The notes: generated by a model from the letters alone, not told the origin. Positions 33,844-46,489 are shown, counted from the first letter of the stretch. The stretch is DNA of 64,000 bases from Plasmodium coatneyi (GCF_001680005.1 NC_033556.1:248001-312000); one strand, 5' to 3'. Made by a program: numbers and translations.

Positions 33844-35592
33844 TTTGATGAGTTTGGCTTGTTTATGTGGTGTAATGGGTGTAAGGGGTAGGGAGCTGAG
33901 AGGAGCGTAGCACAGGGATAACACAACGCAACTGTGCAAAATGCAGCGAAAATAAAATAACTACACTTCGATGGGGAAATAAATTTTCAGTAACAACTAT
34001 ATGCCAAGCATACAGAACTATATGTGTAGGATTTTCAGGTGCTATGTAAAATCTTATAAATGCGTGTATCCTCGAAGGGGCTTTTTTTGTATGCCTGTAT
34101 TTGCACTCTTCGCGAAATGGTACAGATGGTGTACAAATGTTTTCGTGCTTCCAGTTTTAAGTGCTTATCAGGGAAGGTGTTTATCGAGTGGAGGAGTATG
34201 TTAATTTTTTTTCTTTTTTCACAAGAAGAAAAAAACATGGAATAAAAAAAAAATAGATGTGGTGCTTCCTTTCTGTGCAGAAGGTTTTCTTCTTTTTTTT
34301 TTTTCAATAACCTTGTCGAAAATAATCTTATAGTACCCTTCTCCTTCGAAGGTAATTTTCGAGTTAAATGTGCCGCTTGCACTTATGTACGTACCGCTGG
34401 GCGGATTCGGGCGACGCGAGGATACGTCGATGAGCGGACGCTGGATTTTATATGCATTACGCACGTACACCCAGTGAAATATCTACATGCCCCAGGTGCC
34501 AAATTATTAATTTTTCCTTTTAAGGCACACGTGAAATGCACATGAGGGTAAAACGGAAAAAAAAATCTCAAATGTACCCATGTACGCCAAATAGGCTAAA
34601 TAAACCAATCCAACGATACCATCTGAACCAAGCAAGTGACCAAAAAAGGCACAAACTGAACTGCGCACAAACAGCGAAGGAACCCGAGAAATTTCTTAAC
34701 GCCTAATGCCTACAAAGGAAGCAATTTAGGGAACAAAGCCAGGCCCAACCAAAGCGAAGCGAAGCAGAGTGGCTTAAAAAAAAAAAAAAAAATCTTTTGT
34801 TCACCTGTACATCATCGCAACTTGCGCACCAAAATTATCACCCCCAACCGTTTCTGCAGCAATTCTGCAAAGGAAAATATTTCTCATTTTTCCACTTCTC
34901 ATCCCCAGGAGCTATTTTCCTTCTTTCCTGTTCTCAGGCTGAAAAAAAAAAAAAAAAAGAATAGGGCAGCCGGCTCGAACGAGATGATATGCCTGCGCGT
35001 ACCTCGATCCCAGCCGTGTTCGCCAAGTGAGCATGTTTTCCCCATATAAACGTATATGCATATGTTCATTTTTATATAAAAATTGATGTCAAAAGTAGGG
35101 GATTTGGCGAATCGTGTTAATTTCCCCACGAGTAACGGCTGCATGGGAAATATCATGAAAAGGATGAGCCCCCTTTGTACATAGCTGTTAGCAGAATCGT
35201 CCCGTTCGTTTTAGCAAAATAAGCGGAGGGGCCCAGCCTATGTACAGGAAGCCCCACTCGCGCATATGCCTGAAACCGCGTGACGTTTCTCGAAATTACT
35301 TTCCAAAAGGGGTGTCCCAACATATGCGCGTGCACGGCAAGGTATAATAAGTAACTTCCCCCTTTTTCCCACGGTTCGGCACTCATTAAAAGGAGGGACT
35401 CCCACCCAAGGACTCACCCCCTGTGTGTTGATATCTTGTTCATACATTCCACCTACTTGCGCCACCACACTGAGATAATTCCCAAACGGTGAATATTCCC
35501 CGCAACACGCGAACGGATAACAGTTTTCACATTCGTGGGAAGTACAGACAACTGTTCACCCCCTCCAGAGCATATAACCTTGCCGACGCACG
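33844..35592. other. Divergent intergenic region, subunit c / importin-7
   Basis: About 1.75 kb between two divergently transcribed genes, so both promoters should be here. A runs lie at about 34775-34792 and 34940-34957. A short minus-strand ORF at 34395-34457 followed by GTACGTAC looks like an isolated exon, but I found no compatible partner. No gene is called. Confidence 0.7.
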
Positions 35593-38500
35593 ATGAACAG
35601 CATCCTGAGCACGGAGAAGCTGTGTGAAGTGTTGGAAGGATCCATCAGTGCGTCTAAGGAGAAAAGGACACAATGCGAGGAGTACCTGAAGCAGGTGTGC
35701 AAAGTGGAGGGGTACATACAAGTAATTCTGAACATCGTGAAGAGTGCCAACCTAGTGGACGACAACATAAGAATTTCAGCCCTGATTTTTTTAAAAAACA
35801 CGATAAAAAATAACTATGAGGGGTTGAAGAAGGAAGAGATCTGTGGCCTGACCAAGGACATATATGAAAGTTTCCTCTACCTGGAAAAGAAGGACAAGCA
35901 AATTTACATGCAGTTGTTCGAAATAATGAAGGTGCTAATACACAATAGTTTTCCAGAACATTTTGTCATTTTGGATAACATCCTTAATGACGTAAATCAG
36001 CGAAAGGATGTGAGGAGACTGTACGTGAGTCTCTACTGCCTGAAGTTAATTTTTAAAAAATTAAAAATAAAAAAGAAGAAAAACAGCGAATTGTACACAG
36101 AAATGCTGAACAAGTATTTTTACCCACTCATTAATTGCCTCTACGATTTAAGCTCCCTCGATATCAACAACAGTGAAGTGTCAGAAATTTTATGCATTAT
36201 TTGCAAAATATATCAGTACGTAAATGACAACTTTTTCATTAACGAGGTGATCATCCTGGAGTATATGGACAACTATTTTAGCCTCTTCGATTTTATCCTC
36301 AAAAATGAAATTGTCATCTCCAACTATGTGCAGGATGAGAGTTACCTGAAATGTTTGCCACAGTACAAGTGCAAGAGGATCGTTTTAGACATTGTGACGC
36401 GTCTCTTTTCTCGATATGTGAACACAAATTACAACAAATGCAATAACGAAATTACGGAAAAATTCTGTCACGCATTTCTGAACAAATGGCTATGCCCCTT
36501 TTTTGAAGATTTCATCATCATGCTGCAAAGTTATCAAAAAAATAAAAAAACGCTAACTGATGAGTGTTTAGTATACATCCTACAAGGACTATCTTACGGA
36601 GTTGAAAATGCCCTTATTTACAAAAATTACATAAAAAGTAACTTTGAATTTTTAGTGAGGGATGTTATTTTCCCCCTTCTCTGCTACAACGACGACGATG
36701 TGGAAAAATTCCTTTGCGATGAGTACGACTTCACCATGAACATATTCAACACCTACATTTTGGAGGATAAAAAAGTAAACGCTACGTCTTTCATTAAAGA
36801 TTTGACGCGCTACCGGGGGTCCAAACATATATCAGAGTTATTTCACCTGTGTGAAAATGTCATCAGTACGTACAACCAGAACTACCACATGGTGTATAGC
36901 AAATTTGCCACCCAGGGGAATCAGAACGAAGCCATGGTGGAGGAATTGCTTCGAAACGAGTTCTGCAAATACAAGTATGGTGCGTTGAAAATATTGGAGT
37001 GTTTGTACAGCCGACTCTGCGATAAGAAGAGAAATATGAATATTGAGCAGTTCCTAAAAACGTATGTAGAGAATGACTTAAACAACCCTAACCAGTTGGT
37101 TTGCTACCAGTCCATTGTCACCTACTGTTGTTTTATTAAAAAGGTGCAACACTTTAACGATGTGAATGGCCTCGTCCGCAATTATGAGGTTGTTCTAAAC
37201 CATATAGGTAGCCCCAGCCTCCTCCTCAGGGTAGCCAGTGCGTCCTACATAAAAAAATTCTTTAAAATAAAAAATGAATACCTCAAAAATGTCATCATAA
37301 AATCTATTCCAATACTCATTGAGCGGCTACTCAACGTGATTAAGGAGGTCAAGTGTGAGTACATCGTTATGACGTTGGATAACTTGGCATACACGTATAA
37401 AGATTACATAACGCCCTACGTGAACGACGTGGTTGTCACACTTTGCACGAGCTTTGTTTTTCTTATTAACAAGAAGGATGAGGAGGAAAATGCACATAAC
37501 TCACTCGAAAATAGCCTTAGGAATAACACGAACTTGGCCAGTCACACAGAAGGGAATACGCTGAAAAACGATAGATACTCCCTCACGAATGACGATGAGT
37601 ACACCATCGCAAAGAAGGAAAAAAAAACAGAGAATGAAGAAATAGATTTGAATTCCATCATTCTGTCGATCCTGACGGCCATTCTAAGTCTACTCGATTC
37701 GGTAGATGAAGGGAATAAAGAGCAGATTTACAAAAACACGATGTCGTACTTATACGTTGTGGTGGACGAAACGTTTAAGTCACCTTCTATCGATTATCTA
37801 GAGGAAGCGCTCTCCCTGCTCACGAATATTACTTACTACCTAGACATAGACAACGATGTGTACCTCCGCTTTGAAAAGTTGTATGACATTTTCTACTTCA
37901 ACACGGACGAAAATTTAAAAATGCAGGAATTGAATTGTATTCGAAATAATCCACAACTTATTTTAAGCACCGATTTGATACTCTCCGATAAGAATACCAC
38001 GGATGTGTACTTCTACGACTTCATCTTCGACCTCTCCTTCAGCATAGGCGTTTTCGACAACATCATTTCAAAGGCGACTGAGCAGTTTGTGAACCTGTAC
38101 AGTGAGAGGTACGGAATGAAGTACATCCATATGGTGTATCGGTTAGGCATATTCGCTCTGCACTCCAAAATAGTGAAGGATAGTTGTAAATTATTTTTCA
38201 TCCTATTCGAAGCGACGGTGAAAATTAGAGGAGTGGACGAACTGGTCATCCCCGTCCTCACTGCGTACTCCATGAAGCTGTTTAAGCACGATGAAGCATC
38301 CGCCCTTATGGATCAGAAAAAGAAAAAAAAGGAAATTATCATAGATGACACCAATCAAAATCTCAATATGAATGATGATGAAGACGATGGAGCAGATAGC
38401 ATATGCAGTGAGTATGATGAAGACATCCTTAGCAAAACTAGCATTGAGTACATTAAGAAACTTTTCTACTCTATCATCATATATGACGTGAATCAGTTCT

Positions 38501-39303
38501 TCCACTTTTTTAACAACATGAGTAGGACTAACTATATTCTTTCCTTACTGTCTAGCCTTGGAGACGTCCAAATGAACAATACGAGGAAGCTGTACATTCT
38601 TGCCATGAGCACCATCCTGGATAATATGCACAACTCCCATATAAGTATGCACATTGGGGAGGCAAATTCTTTTATCCTAAATATTGTTAATGTGGCTAAA
38701 GTATACTACGAAAATAAGAATGAGCAGAAGGATTCATCAGAAAAGTCCTTCGATTCAGAGACCTCCTCCGGGGATGAAAATAGCGAAGTGGATATTGATG
38801 AGAATGAAGACGCCACTAATGATAAAACTTTCAAACTAATTAAAACAATTGAAGCGTTGGAAAAAAAAAATGAATTAAAAATTAAGTTAAAGGAAAATGT
38901 AAACCTCAACAAATTGGATGACCTGGCGAACCAGCAACACATAAACAACTCTGCTTCTGGGCAAAACGGAAGCGGTAACAACTTTAGCAACAAAGATATG
39001 TTGAAGCAGTTCAATACTAATGAGCAACTCTTACAACAGAACAACCCACGCAGGCATCAAGACGAGGACGACGATGACGAAAGCGATGATGACGATTCGG
39101 ATGATGATGACTGCTCAGACTACAGCAACGATGAATACAGAAAGGGATTCTTCGACGATATCAATGCTTTCAAAATTTTGTATGACACAACGTCTAGCTT
39201 TTACGGAAAGTACGAAAGTGTTTACAATGGGGAGATTCTCGAGAAGATTAAATACCTCGTGGACGCTGATCTTAACGCGCAGATGCAGCAATCCACCAAC
39301 TGA
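35593..39303 (+). CDS. Importin-7-like nuclear transport receptor (importin-beta family)
   Basis: A single-exon protein of 1236 residues. The N-terminal 110 residues match an importin-beta N-terminal (Ran-binding) domain: EEYLKQVCKVEGYIQVILNI and the DDNIRISALIFLKNTIKNNY segment are the typical first HEAT repeats. The rest is alpha-helical HEAT-like solenoid, broken by charged inserts at about residues 640-690 and 905-940. An acidic D/E-rich run (residues about 1156-1176) lies near the C-terminus, as in the importin-7/8 (Nmd5/Sxm1) group. This class carries ribosomal proteins, histones and other cargo into the nucleus with RanGTP. Cargo specificity cannot be read from the sequence. The ATG at 35593 follows a stop-rich upstream region. 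It is divergent from subunit c. Confidence 0.88.
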   Translation: MNSILSTEKLCEVLEGSISASKEKRTQCEEYLKQVCKVEGYIQVILNIVKSANLVDDNIRISALIFLKNTIKNNYEGLKKEEICGLTKDIYESFLYLEKKDKQIYMQLFEIMKVLIHNSFPEHFVILDNILNDVNQRKDVRRLYVSLYCLKLIFKKLKIKKKKNSELYTEMLNKYFYPLINCLYDLSSLDINNSEVSEILCIICKIYQYVNDNFFINEVIILEYMDNYFSLFDFILKNEIVISNYVQDESYLKCLPQYKCKRIVLDIVTRLFSRYVNTNYNKCNNEITEKFCHAFLNKWLCPFFEDFIIMLQSYQKNKKTLTDECLVYILQGLSYGVENALIYKNYIKSNFEFLVRDVIFPLLCYNDDDVEKFLCDEYDFTMNIFNTYILEDKKVNATSFIKDLTRYRGSKHISELFHLCENVISTYNQNYHMVYSKFATQGNQNEAMVEELLRNEFCKYKYGALKILECLYSRLCDKKRNMNIEQFLKTYVENDLNNPNQLVCYQSIVTYCCFIKKVQHFNDVNGLVRNYEVVLNHIGSPSLLLRVASASYIKKFFKIKNEYLKNVIIKSIPILIERLLNVIKEVKCEYIVMTLDNLAYTYKDYITPYVNDVVVTLCTSFVFLINKKDEEENAHNSLENSLRNNTNLASHTEGNTLKNDRYSLTNDDEYTIAKKEKKTENEEIDLNSIILSILTAILSLLDSVDEGNKEQIYKNTMSYLYVVVDETFKSPSIDYLEEALSLLTNITYYLDIDNDVYLRFEKLYDIFYFNTDENLKMQELNCIRNNPQLILSTDLILSDKNTTDVYFYDFIFDLSFSIGVFDNIISKATEQFVNLYSERYGMKYIHMVYRLGIFALHSKIVKDSCKLFFILFEATVKIRGVDELVIPVLTAYSMKLFKHDEASALMDQKKKKKEIIIDDTNQNLNMNDDEDDGADSICSEYDEDILSKTSIEYIKKLFYSIIIYDVNQFFHFFNNMSRTNYILSLLSSLGDVQMNNTRKLYILAMSTILDNMHNSHISMHIGEANSFILNIVNVAKVYYENKNEQKDSSEKSFDSETSSGDENSEVDIDENEDATNDKTFKLIKTIEALEKKNELKIKLKENVNLNKLDDLANQQHINNSASGQNGSGNNFSNKDMLKQFNTNEQLLQQNNPRRHQDEDDDDESDDDDSDDDDCSDYSNDEYRKGFFDDINAFKILYDTTSSFYGKYESVYNGEILEKIKYLVDADLNAQMQQSTN

Positions 39304-39659
39304 TCCAACCGGGGAGAGGAGCATATACTACCACCTGGAGTGGTGACGGAGTGCCCTTTTTAAAGAATTTTTTCTTTTCACCCGGTTGGAAACCATTTCA
39401 AAGGTGCGCCACGCCCTTACTCCAACGTTGCAGTTGCTGCACGTTTAACCGCACCCGTGTGGTCCTCCTTTGCATTCCCCATGTTGGAACATTTATTCTT
39501 GAAACTTTCCATCTGGAGACGCCATTTGGTGCTCCCCCTCGAGTCGTAATTACAATAAGGCTCTATAAAAAAAAAAGATAGAAAAAAAAAAAAAATTCTT
39601 TCCCCCTCTTATACGTATTGTACGCACGGAACGTCCACCCGTGTCGTCACCCCACATGC
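39304..39659. other. Convergent spacer, importin-7 / eight-exon gene
   Basis: 356 bp between the stops of the importin-7 gene (+) and the eight-exon gene (-). It holds both 3' ends and an A run near 39569-39595. No gene is visible. Confidence 0.8.
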
Positions 39660-42600
39660 TTACTTGTTCAAAATGTCCATGTAGAGGAACTTCTTCTCAT
39701 CGCTAATATTTTGGTAGGAAAATATGTTCACCTGAGGAGGGGCAAGATTACACAGATTAGAGAAACGAAACCTTACACCAGTGTGATCACGCATGCACCA
39801 ACATATTTCTACCCAGTTGTGTGTATATGCAAAGCCGCCGCCTCCCTACCAGTTTTTTCCTCTTCTCGATATCCACATCTGCGAAGTTACTGCTGCTGTC
39901 GACCATTTGTAGTTTGATCAGGTTATAAATCTCTTCCACGCACATCTGTCATAGGTGAGTACAGAAAAAGGAAAAAAAAAGGGGATTCATAATTTAAAGT
40001 GGCGGCCGCAATCATGACAATGATGCAACGGGTATGCGCAGATGGTGCCTTCCGGTTGGCATGCAGAGTGGCTCTTTCCACCCCTTACGTCGTATTGGAA
40101 CTTGTCCAAAAGGGAAATTGCTTTTCTGACGATGGAATTCTTCCTGCAGGGGCGAAAAAAAAAAGCATATACACATATATATATAATAAATGTGCAGATA
40201 ATAATCCGCACGCAGATTCATTCATGTGGACGAATGCGCCAAACCGCTATCCAGGCAGCTTGCGAATTCTTACAGAACATTCATGACGTGACTCATGTGC
40301 ACATTTTCCTGATCCCCTTTTATGAGCATCTTGATTTTGCTCAGACAGTTGTTCAAGTGGTTTAGGTAATCGCCTGCCAGTCGGGGGGTGACAAACATGT
40401 TTCGCATTTTTTGGAGGAGCCATGCAAGAAGGTAAAAAAAAACAGTTTTTCGACGCTGTTATGGGCGCTGCTATCGACGCCGCCACCCGCTGCAAACTTA
40501 CGGTGCTCCGAAATGAACGCCTCCGTCTTCTTGGCACGCAGGTACTCCTCGATGCAGGAAGTTAAGAAAGCATACACAGCCTCCGCACCGACCGAGGATA
40601 CCTCGAAAATGTTCTTCCTTAGCTGCAAGTTGTTGTTTATGAAGAAAATCACGTCATACAATTTGTGCATCCTGTCCTGGAAGCCTTCTCCGGAGGCTAA
40701 GTGGCTGTCCACTTTTTTTCGCAGGTGCTCCAGGACAATTTCGCACTGCCTCTCTTTGTCCATGTTAAAGAGGAAGCTGAAGAAGGCGTCCATGTTGTTC
40801 ATGGCGTGCAGGTCTTGGCCCTCGATGTATTTCTGCGAAGGGGGGGGAAAGGGAGTCACATTTGGAGGGGCACTATTGTAGCAGTATCATTGCGGTGACC
40901 TTCACCCCACTACATAGCACCGTTGTTCACCTTGTATATCCTTGTGGCAATCTCATCGATGATGTTTGGGCTGACGCGGAAAATAGCAGCCAATCGAAAG
41001 ATGTTTTCCTTGTACAGGGATCTGTTTTCGTCGTTGATCAAGTCAATGACGTAAAGAACATAACGCTCGATGATCCGATGGAGCAAATTGTAGTTGGATT
41101 CGATAAGGGAAAACTTCACAAAGTACTTCTTCCCCTGGGATCTAATCAGGTCGAAGTTTTTATATATCGTGAGAATCTCGTTAATGTTATTGAAAAAGTC
41201 GGAGTCGCTTCGGTAAATGTAGAAGTTTTCCTTCACTGAGGAAAATATTTCATACGTCTGTAAAAAAATACACCTCATTTCAACGTCAGCTGCTTTTTCA
41301 TCAGACAAATTTAAAAAATTAACAATTTTTTTTAAATACACATTTTTTATATTCTTATAATTTTTATTTAAAATATTCGTTTTTATAATATCCTTAATCA
41401 TTTTTTCATATTCATCAATGAGGAAAATGTCGTGTATTTCTTGCGCGTTCTTAATGTTCAGTATAATTTCATACATGTATAAATTTTTCCTCATATGGTA
41501 TAGGTTTTTTTTTGCTTCCTTAATTTTATTTATGTACATTTTTTTGCAAATTTCTTCAAATGAGTCATCATCGATGTGCTCGAAAATGTCCTCCTTCCTA
41601 ATGATTAAATTGTCCTTCTCGGGTATGCTTCGTTCCCCCCCTTTTTTGTGGCCCCTTTTCGATTTCTCCCTCTCCAGGGACTCCATAAAATTGATATTTT
41701 TATAATCGAACAGATTTTCCTGTCCTATAATTTTGTACCTCTCATCCACTTCCTTCATGTTGCTTAAATACTTTGTGCAGATTTTGTCTAAAAACCGTTT
41801 GATGATGTTATCCTCCACTTCTCTGTCTACTTGGTCGTAATTTAAATTAAAAATTATTTTCAGGATTTTCCTTTCTGACTGATTTTTCATGTGTTTTATT
41901 ACAAACTCTTCGTACAATTTTTTTCGTTCCTCTTGGGATAGTATGCCGTCCTTTCCATCTCCTCCGTCTTCCCCCTCAAGGTGGTCTTTGTGGATGATCC
42001 TTTTGAGGAACTCCTCCTCGTCCGCTTCGGTGGGAAGGCCTTCCTCCGCAGGTCCATCGGGGGGTAATTCATTAACAGGTGCATCGTCAGGTAATGATCC
42101 GTTTGCAGATACTTCTTCCCCGGTTGACCCTTCCCCAGGTGTTCCTCCGTCGGGTCCCCCTTTCTCAGCTACTTCCCCCTTGCCTGTCCCGTCCAGCGCC
42201 TTATACCGGTTACAGGCAAACAGATCGTCGAGGCTAAAAAGCTCATCACTTGGAACCTTCAATAATTTTTTTTTCTTCTTTATCTTCTTATACACATGGA
42301 TCAAATTGTGTATAAGCCGTAGACATTTTTCCATATTTTCCAGCTTTAGAAAAATGCCAATGTTTTCCTTCGTCTTAATTACAAAATTGAGCAAAATATT
42401 TTTGATGATATTTTCCGTTGCGCTATTCGATATGGATATTCCTTTTTTCAAAAAAAATAAATGATCATTTTTGTTTTTCATTTTTTTAAAAATTAAATTG
42501 TTAATTAAAATTTTGTACTCTCTGTAGATATAATCGTAGAGGTACTTTTCCAAATATTTGTCCATGTATTTTTTATCCATGTGTAAATATTTCCTCAAAA

Positions 42601-44983
42601 AATTGATGTCATTCCATTTGTTCAGGAAGAGTTTCTTTTCCTCCAGTTCTTTTTTTTCCCTCTCCATAATCATACCTTTGTTGTTATTATTTTCCCCCGA
42701 TTTTGCTGCGTCTTCATTAACGATGTAGTCTACACTGTTTTCCAGGTGTCTGTACATGTTGTCGTCCGAATCGTCTATTGTGGGATCTCCCTCCGTGGCG
42801 TCATCATCCAGGTCAGCGGAATCGTCATACTGGTCCTCCGCATCGCTCTCCTGATGAGCAAAACTATCTTCATCTTCCAAGGGGGCGTCTTCCAAATGGT
42901 CGTTCCCCTCACCAACGTACTTTTCACTCACCTTGTCATGCTCACTTCCTAGAGACGTCGCCTCAATTTTACCTTCCTTCTCCCGAGGAACAGAATAAAC
43001 AGGTTGGTAATTCTCATCTTCCATGATCTTTTTAAGTGTGCTGATGAAAATTCCCTTGTGCACATCCTCCAAAATGGCCTCATCCAAGGTTAGGAAGTCC
43101 ATTTTTTTCACGTCCTCCAGGACACTACTGGAGTTCTGCTTGTTGGTGAGGAGCCCCCGGATGTGCGTCTCGTAGTTTCCCTTCATCGTTTCGAGCAAAC
43201 TGTCGTTTATTGTTTTTTCTTTCACCTGCAAGTGGGGGAGCAGTGTTCAGGGGAAGTTGTATGAAACAAAGCAAGGGCAGTCATTTACACGCATCAAGCG
43301 CAGTAACCGGTGAATAGCGCGTTTACCCCCATCTGCTGTGCGATGTGATCCAGGAGGTAGTAGCTAGAGATCCGATTGCGTCGTGCGAAGAAAGGAATGT
43401 GTAGACTGTTCCTACGGTGGAGGTTCAGCCTCTGCACAGAATCCACATCGTATTTAAACATAACATTCAACAAATAAAAAATGTAAAAAATTCGCGAAAG
43501 CACAGAGTCCCTATTTTCTCCTTTTTCTACAGAGTGCCCGTTATACTTGTTTGCCACAAGGCTAATAATATTTTTAATATTTTCCTTGTTGCTTCGAAAC
43601 AACTTATGGTACAGACGTACAAAGGAGTTCAATACAACATGGACGTCTCCATCCATCGTTTCATTTGTGCATATTTGTCTATACAAGTAATGCGAAAATA
43701 TATCATTCATGGAGTTTAGAACATCATCCAGGGTGTAGTTATACTTGAGCATGAATTCCTCGATCTTCCTTTTGGTTAAATTATTTATCCCTTCGTAGGC
43801 AAAATAATTGGAAAATAATATTCCGAACAAATCTTCCGTCACGCAGAAATATTGATTGTATTTATTTATGAATAAAAAATTCATCAGTAAGGAAAAGACC
43901 CCTATTTTACACACATGCAAATTTTTTAGTGTATACACCAAGTGGAAGTGGTTTCTTAGGAGGAACATGTCCTCCAGTTTGATGCGCCTTATGAGTGTCT
44001 TCAGGGAGAAGGTCAACAGTCCGCTAAGGCAGAGAAAGCAGGCGTACTTTATTACATTTGCGTTTTTCAGGTAGAAGGAGATAAAATTGCACAGCGTCTT
44101 CCTCGAAAATATGTTGTCCTTCTTGGATGGCTGGGCTGAGAAGGGGGAAAAAATCACACACACATACATACATACATACATATATACATGCATATATATA
44201 GTTGTCCATTTATATGTGTATCTCCTCACGTTGTTTTCCGAACACGCTGGATCCACACCCGCATACCAACCACTCTTACGCACCGCTCGCCACAGAGAGA
44301 GAAGAACGCCGGTTGTGCATCACGTCGTTAATGTAGTCATAGTAAGACTGCACACTTTGGTAATTCTTCAAGGCGCTCTGCGAATTCCCATTTTTTCTCT
44401 TCAAATAATACGACAAAATAAAATTTAAAATGTTGTTGTTCTTCTTCTGCTTCTTCTCCTTCAGATCTTTCATTTCATTAAAGTAATATTCCATGGACCT
44501 TTTCTCGCTACTGGAGTAGCCAAACTTGGAAAAAAATTCTTCCTCATTTTTTAGTGTTGGCAGATAGTTAATCAGTTTAATAATTTCCTTTTTCCCTTCA
44601 TCGTCTTCTTTGGCAGTTTCAAATTTGTTCTTCTTCAGGTATTCTTCAACGTCTTCGTATGAAATTTCATCGTCCCGAAGGTCCCCATCGTTGGGGTTGT
44701 CAGGGTCCAGGTTGTCTTCCTCCTCGTCATCGCCGCGATTTCCATCCTTCACATGATCGCTGAACAACTCGAAGGAGCTCCTCCATTTTGTCTTCCTCCC
44801 GGGGGAAAAACATTTCTCCTTTTTCTTTTCCCTTCTGATAGTATAAATGGGGTGTTCCCTTTTCAGCCATACCTGGATGTATGGCTTCACTTTAACCTTC
44901 TTATAATTTCGCAACGCGTGGGAAAAAAACTTTATGAACAGCACTACCAGGAGGGTCAGCTGGAGGGGCGAAGGATGCATCAT
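39660..44983 (-). CDS. Conserved Plasmodium protein with N-terminal signal-like segment, eight exons
   Basis: Minus-strand exons are 44284-44983, 43327-44135, 40931-43225, 40502-40832, 40274-40373, 40089-40143, 39850-39945 and 39660-39731 (4458 nt, about 1485 residues). All seven introns are GT..AG with matching phases (1, 0, 0, 1, 2, 0, 0). The N-terminus has a hydrophobic stretch (LTLLVVLFIKFF) followed by a Lys/Arg/Tyr-rich segment. It looks like a signal peptide plus basic transit region, so apicoplast or secretory entry is possible (inference). Exon 2 has a hydrophobic stretch (YACFLCLSGLLTFSL). Exon 3 is mostly long charged helices with an acidic D/E region and a Gly/Pro/Glu-rich insert near 42000-42200. 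I do not recognise the family. The large ORFs at 43.3-44.3 and 40.9-43.2 kb are exons of one gene, not separate genes. Confidence 0.85.
44156..44200. repeat. CA/TACA/TA microsatellite in intron 1 of the eight-exon gene
   Basis: A simple repeat of acac, then catacata, then atatata units. It lies just inside the first intron of the eight-exon gene, about 20 bases from its 3' splice site (transcript sense). Confidence 0.85.
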
Positions 44984-46130
44984 TCATTTGTGTTATGGGG
45001 AGATTCTCAACCGATTGGGTGTGTCTCTGCAGAAGAATGCACCTAGTCATTCGCCTTTTGCCGTGTGCGCCATTGGCCTGTCCGTCCCCGAGGTTGCGTC
45101 CGTTTTATGGTCCCTTTTATTCCTCCGTTTTGGAGAGTTCCTCCTCCGATTCGTCTCCTTCCTCTTTTGTCCCGTTCTGAGAAACCTAACTTGCAGTTTC
45201 TTCGCTGGGCTATTAACGTGTAAACCGTTTTTCCTGGGGGAGAAACTCTTCGCGCAGACGTCAAATGGCAGGGGTGCATATGCTCATACGTACAGGCAGT
45301 GCCAGGGCAGCATTTGGCTTCGCCTCCCTGAATCACTTAAGAACAAGGCTCTACGTAAAAGTAGCATACAAACAGCGGAAGCTCCCTCTCACGCGATCTT
45401 AAAAAATTAGGTTCCCACTTAATGATCGAGTTACCCCATCTGGCACTTTATAACAATTTTGCTGCTCTTCCCAAAATGTCCTCACACGGAGAGACCTGTT
45501 AATTGGAACATCTCGGCATGTGTGTTTTTATTATTCATGTTTTGTGTGCCTTCTGAGGAGTCACTACTACGTGTGCACATCGCGTTGTATTTTCCTTCCT
45601 GTTGCACTCGCCTTCTTTTCGCTGTGTTGTGTGTTTTCCTGTTGTGCGTGCTCTCTTTTCCCTTTTTTTTTCCCCTCCAAAGCGGTGTAACAAATTTAAA
45701 AAAAAAAAAAAAAACTTATATACACATCCGAATTTTATCTTCCACACGAAGCGTCATCCTAAGCATGTGCATTGTAGGTAAGTATAGGCTTACTCACAAG
45801 GACAACATTTTTTTTTTGTTGTTTCCTTCTTAAGGAAAAAAAAAACTCCATAATTTGAAGTGGCAACGACGGAAATTTATCACACATGTTCCCAATTCAT
45901 CCCATGGGTGATTTTTTTTTTTTTTTTAAAAAGCAGCGACAACAATGAAGGAATATGCAAGTAATGCTACGTAGAAGATTGGCTTTTCCTTTTTTGTTTA
46001 ATTACTATCCGAACTAATTAGCATTACATATATGTAGCTCTCCTTGTTTTCCCTTTTTATTTTGCGTGTTTTACGCATGCACATTTTCAAGCGAAAGAAC
46101 ATATGCCCACTCAACCACCTTCCATTTCCT
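44984..46130. other. Divergent intergenic region, eight-exon gene / twin CX9C gene
   Basis: About 1.15 kb between the 5' ends of a minus and a plus gene, so two promoters are expected. It holds T-rich tracts and an A run at about 45699-45714. ORFs here (for example 44934-45410 +) have no family motif and overlap the start of the eight-exon gene antisense. Confidence 0.7.
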
Positions 46131-46489
46131 ATGACAGATGAACACAATGACGACAAAGGCGAAGTGACAAAATGTGAAAGTGAGTACAGTGCCCTGCTGG
46201 AGTGTTTGGATACCTTCGATAGGTTTGACTTCCGTGAGGGGGATATCCTCATCGAGGTCACGATCGCCCCCTCTACCGGGGCTTCTTCCTCGTAGTGAAC
46301 ACCTGCATGTGGACATCCATGTCTGGTTAATCGCACAGTGAAGCCTTACCTTTCGCATACCTCTACATATGGCACACCCGTACCCATCGCCACCCCCGCA
46401 GAAATTGGGCAAAATGCCAAAACGAATTGAAGAAATTCCGTGCATGCTACAGTGAGGAGAGCAGACAGAAGAATGGGTCAAGCGGTTAG
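46131..46489 (+). CDS. Twin CX9C (CHCH) mitochondrial protein, COX23/CHCHD7-like, two exons
   Basis: Exons 46131-46222 and 46402-46489 give 59 residues. The phase-2 junction is AG|GTTTGA..CCCGCAG|A, restoring an Arg codon. The product has two exact CX9C motifs: C15-x9-C25 and C36-x9-C46, with ten residues between C25 and C36. This is the disulfide-linked helical hairpin of small proteins imported into the mitochondrial intermembrane space by the Mia40 route. The ten-residue loop and short length resemble COX23/CHCHD7, which acts in cytochrome oxidase assembly. The intron lies exactly between the two CX9C helices. The start is the Met of MTDEHNDD; in-frame upstream Met codons exist in a T-rich region but are less likely. 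The donor GTTTGA is weak, yet it is the only one giving the right phase. The exact orthologue is uncertain. Confidence 0.8.

Noticed and set aside
34395..34457. 21-codon minus ORF followed by GTACGTAC donor
   Set aside because: Looks like a first exon, but no downstream acceptor of the right phase leads into an open frame.
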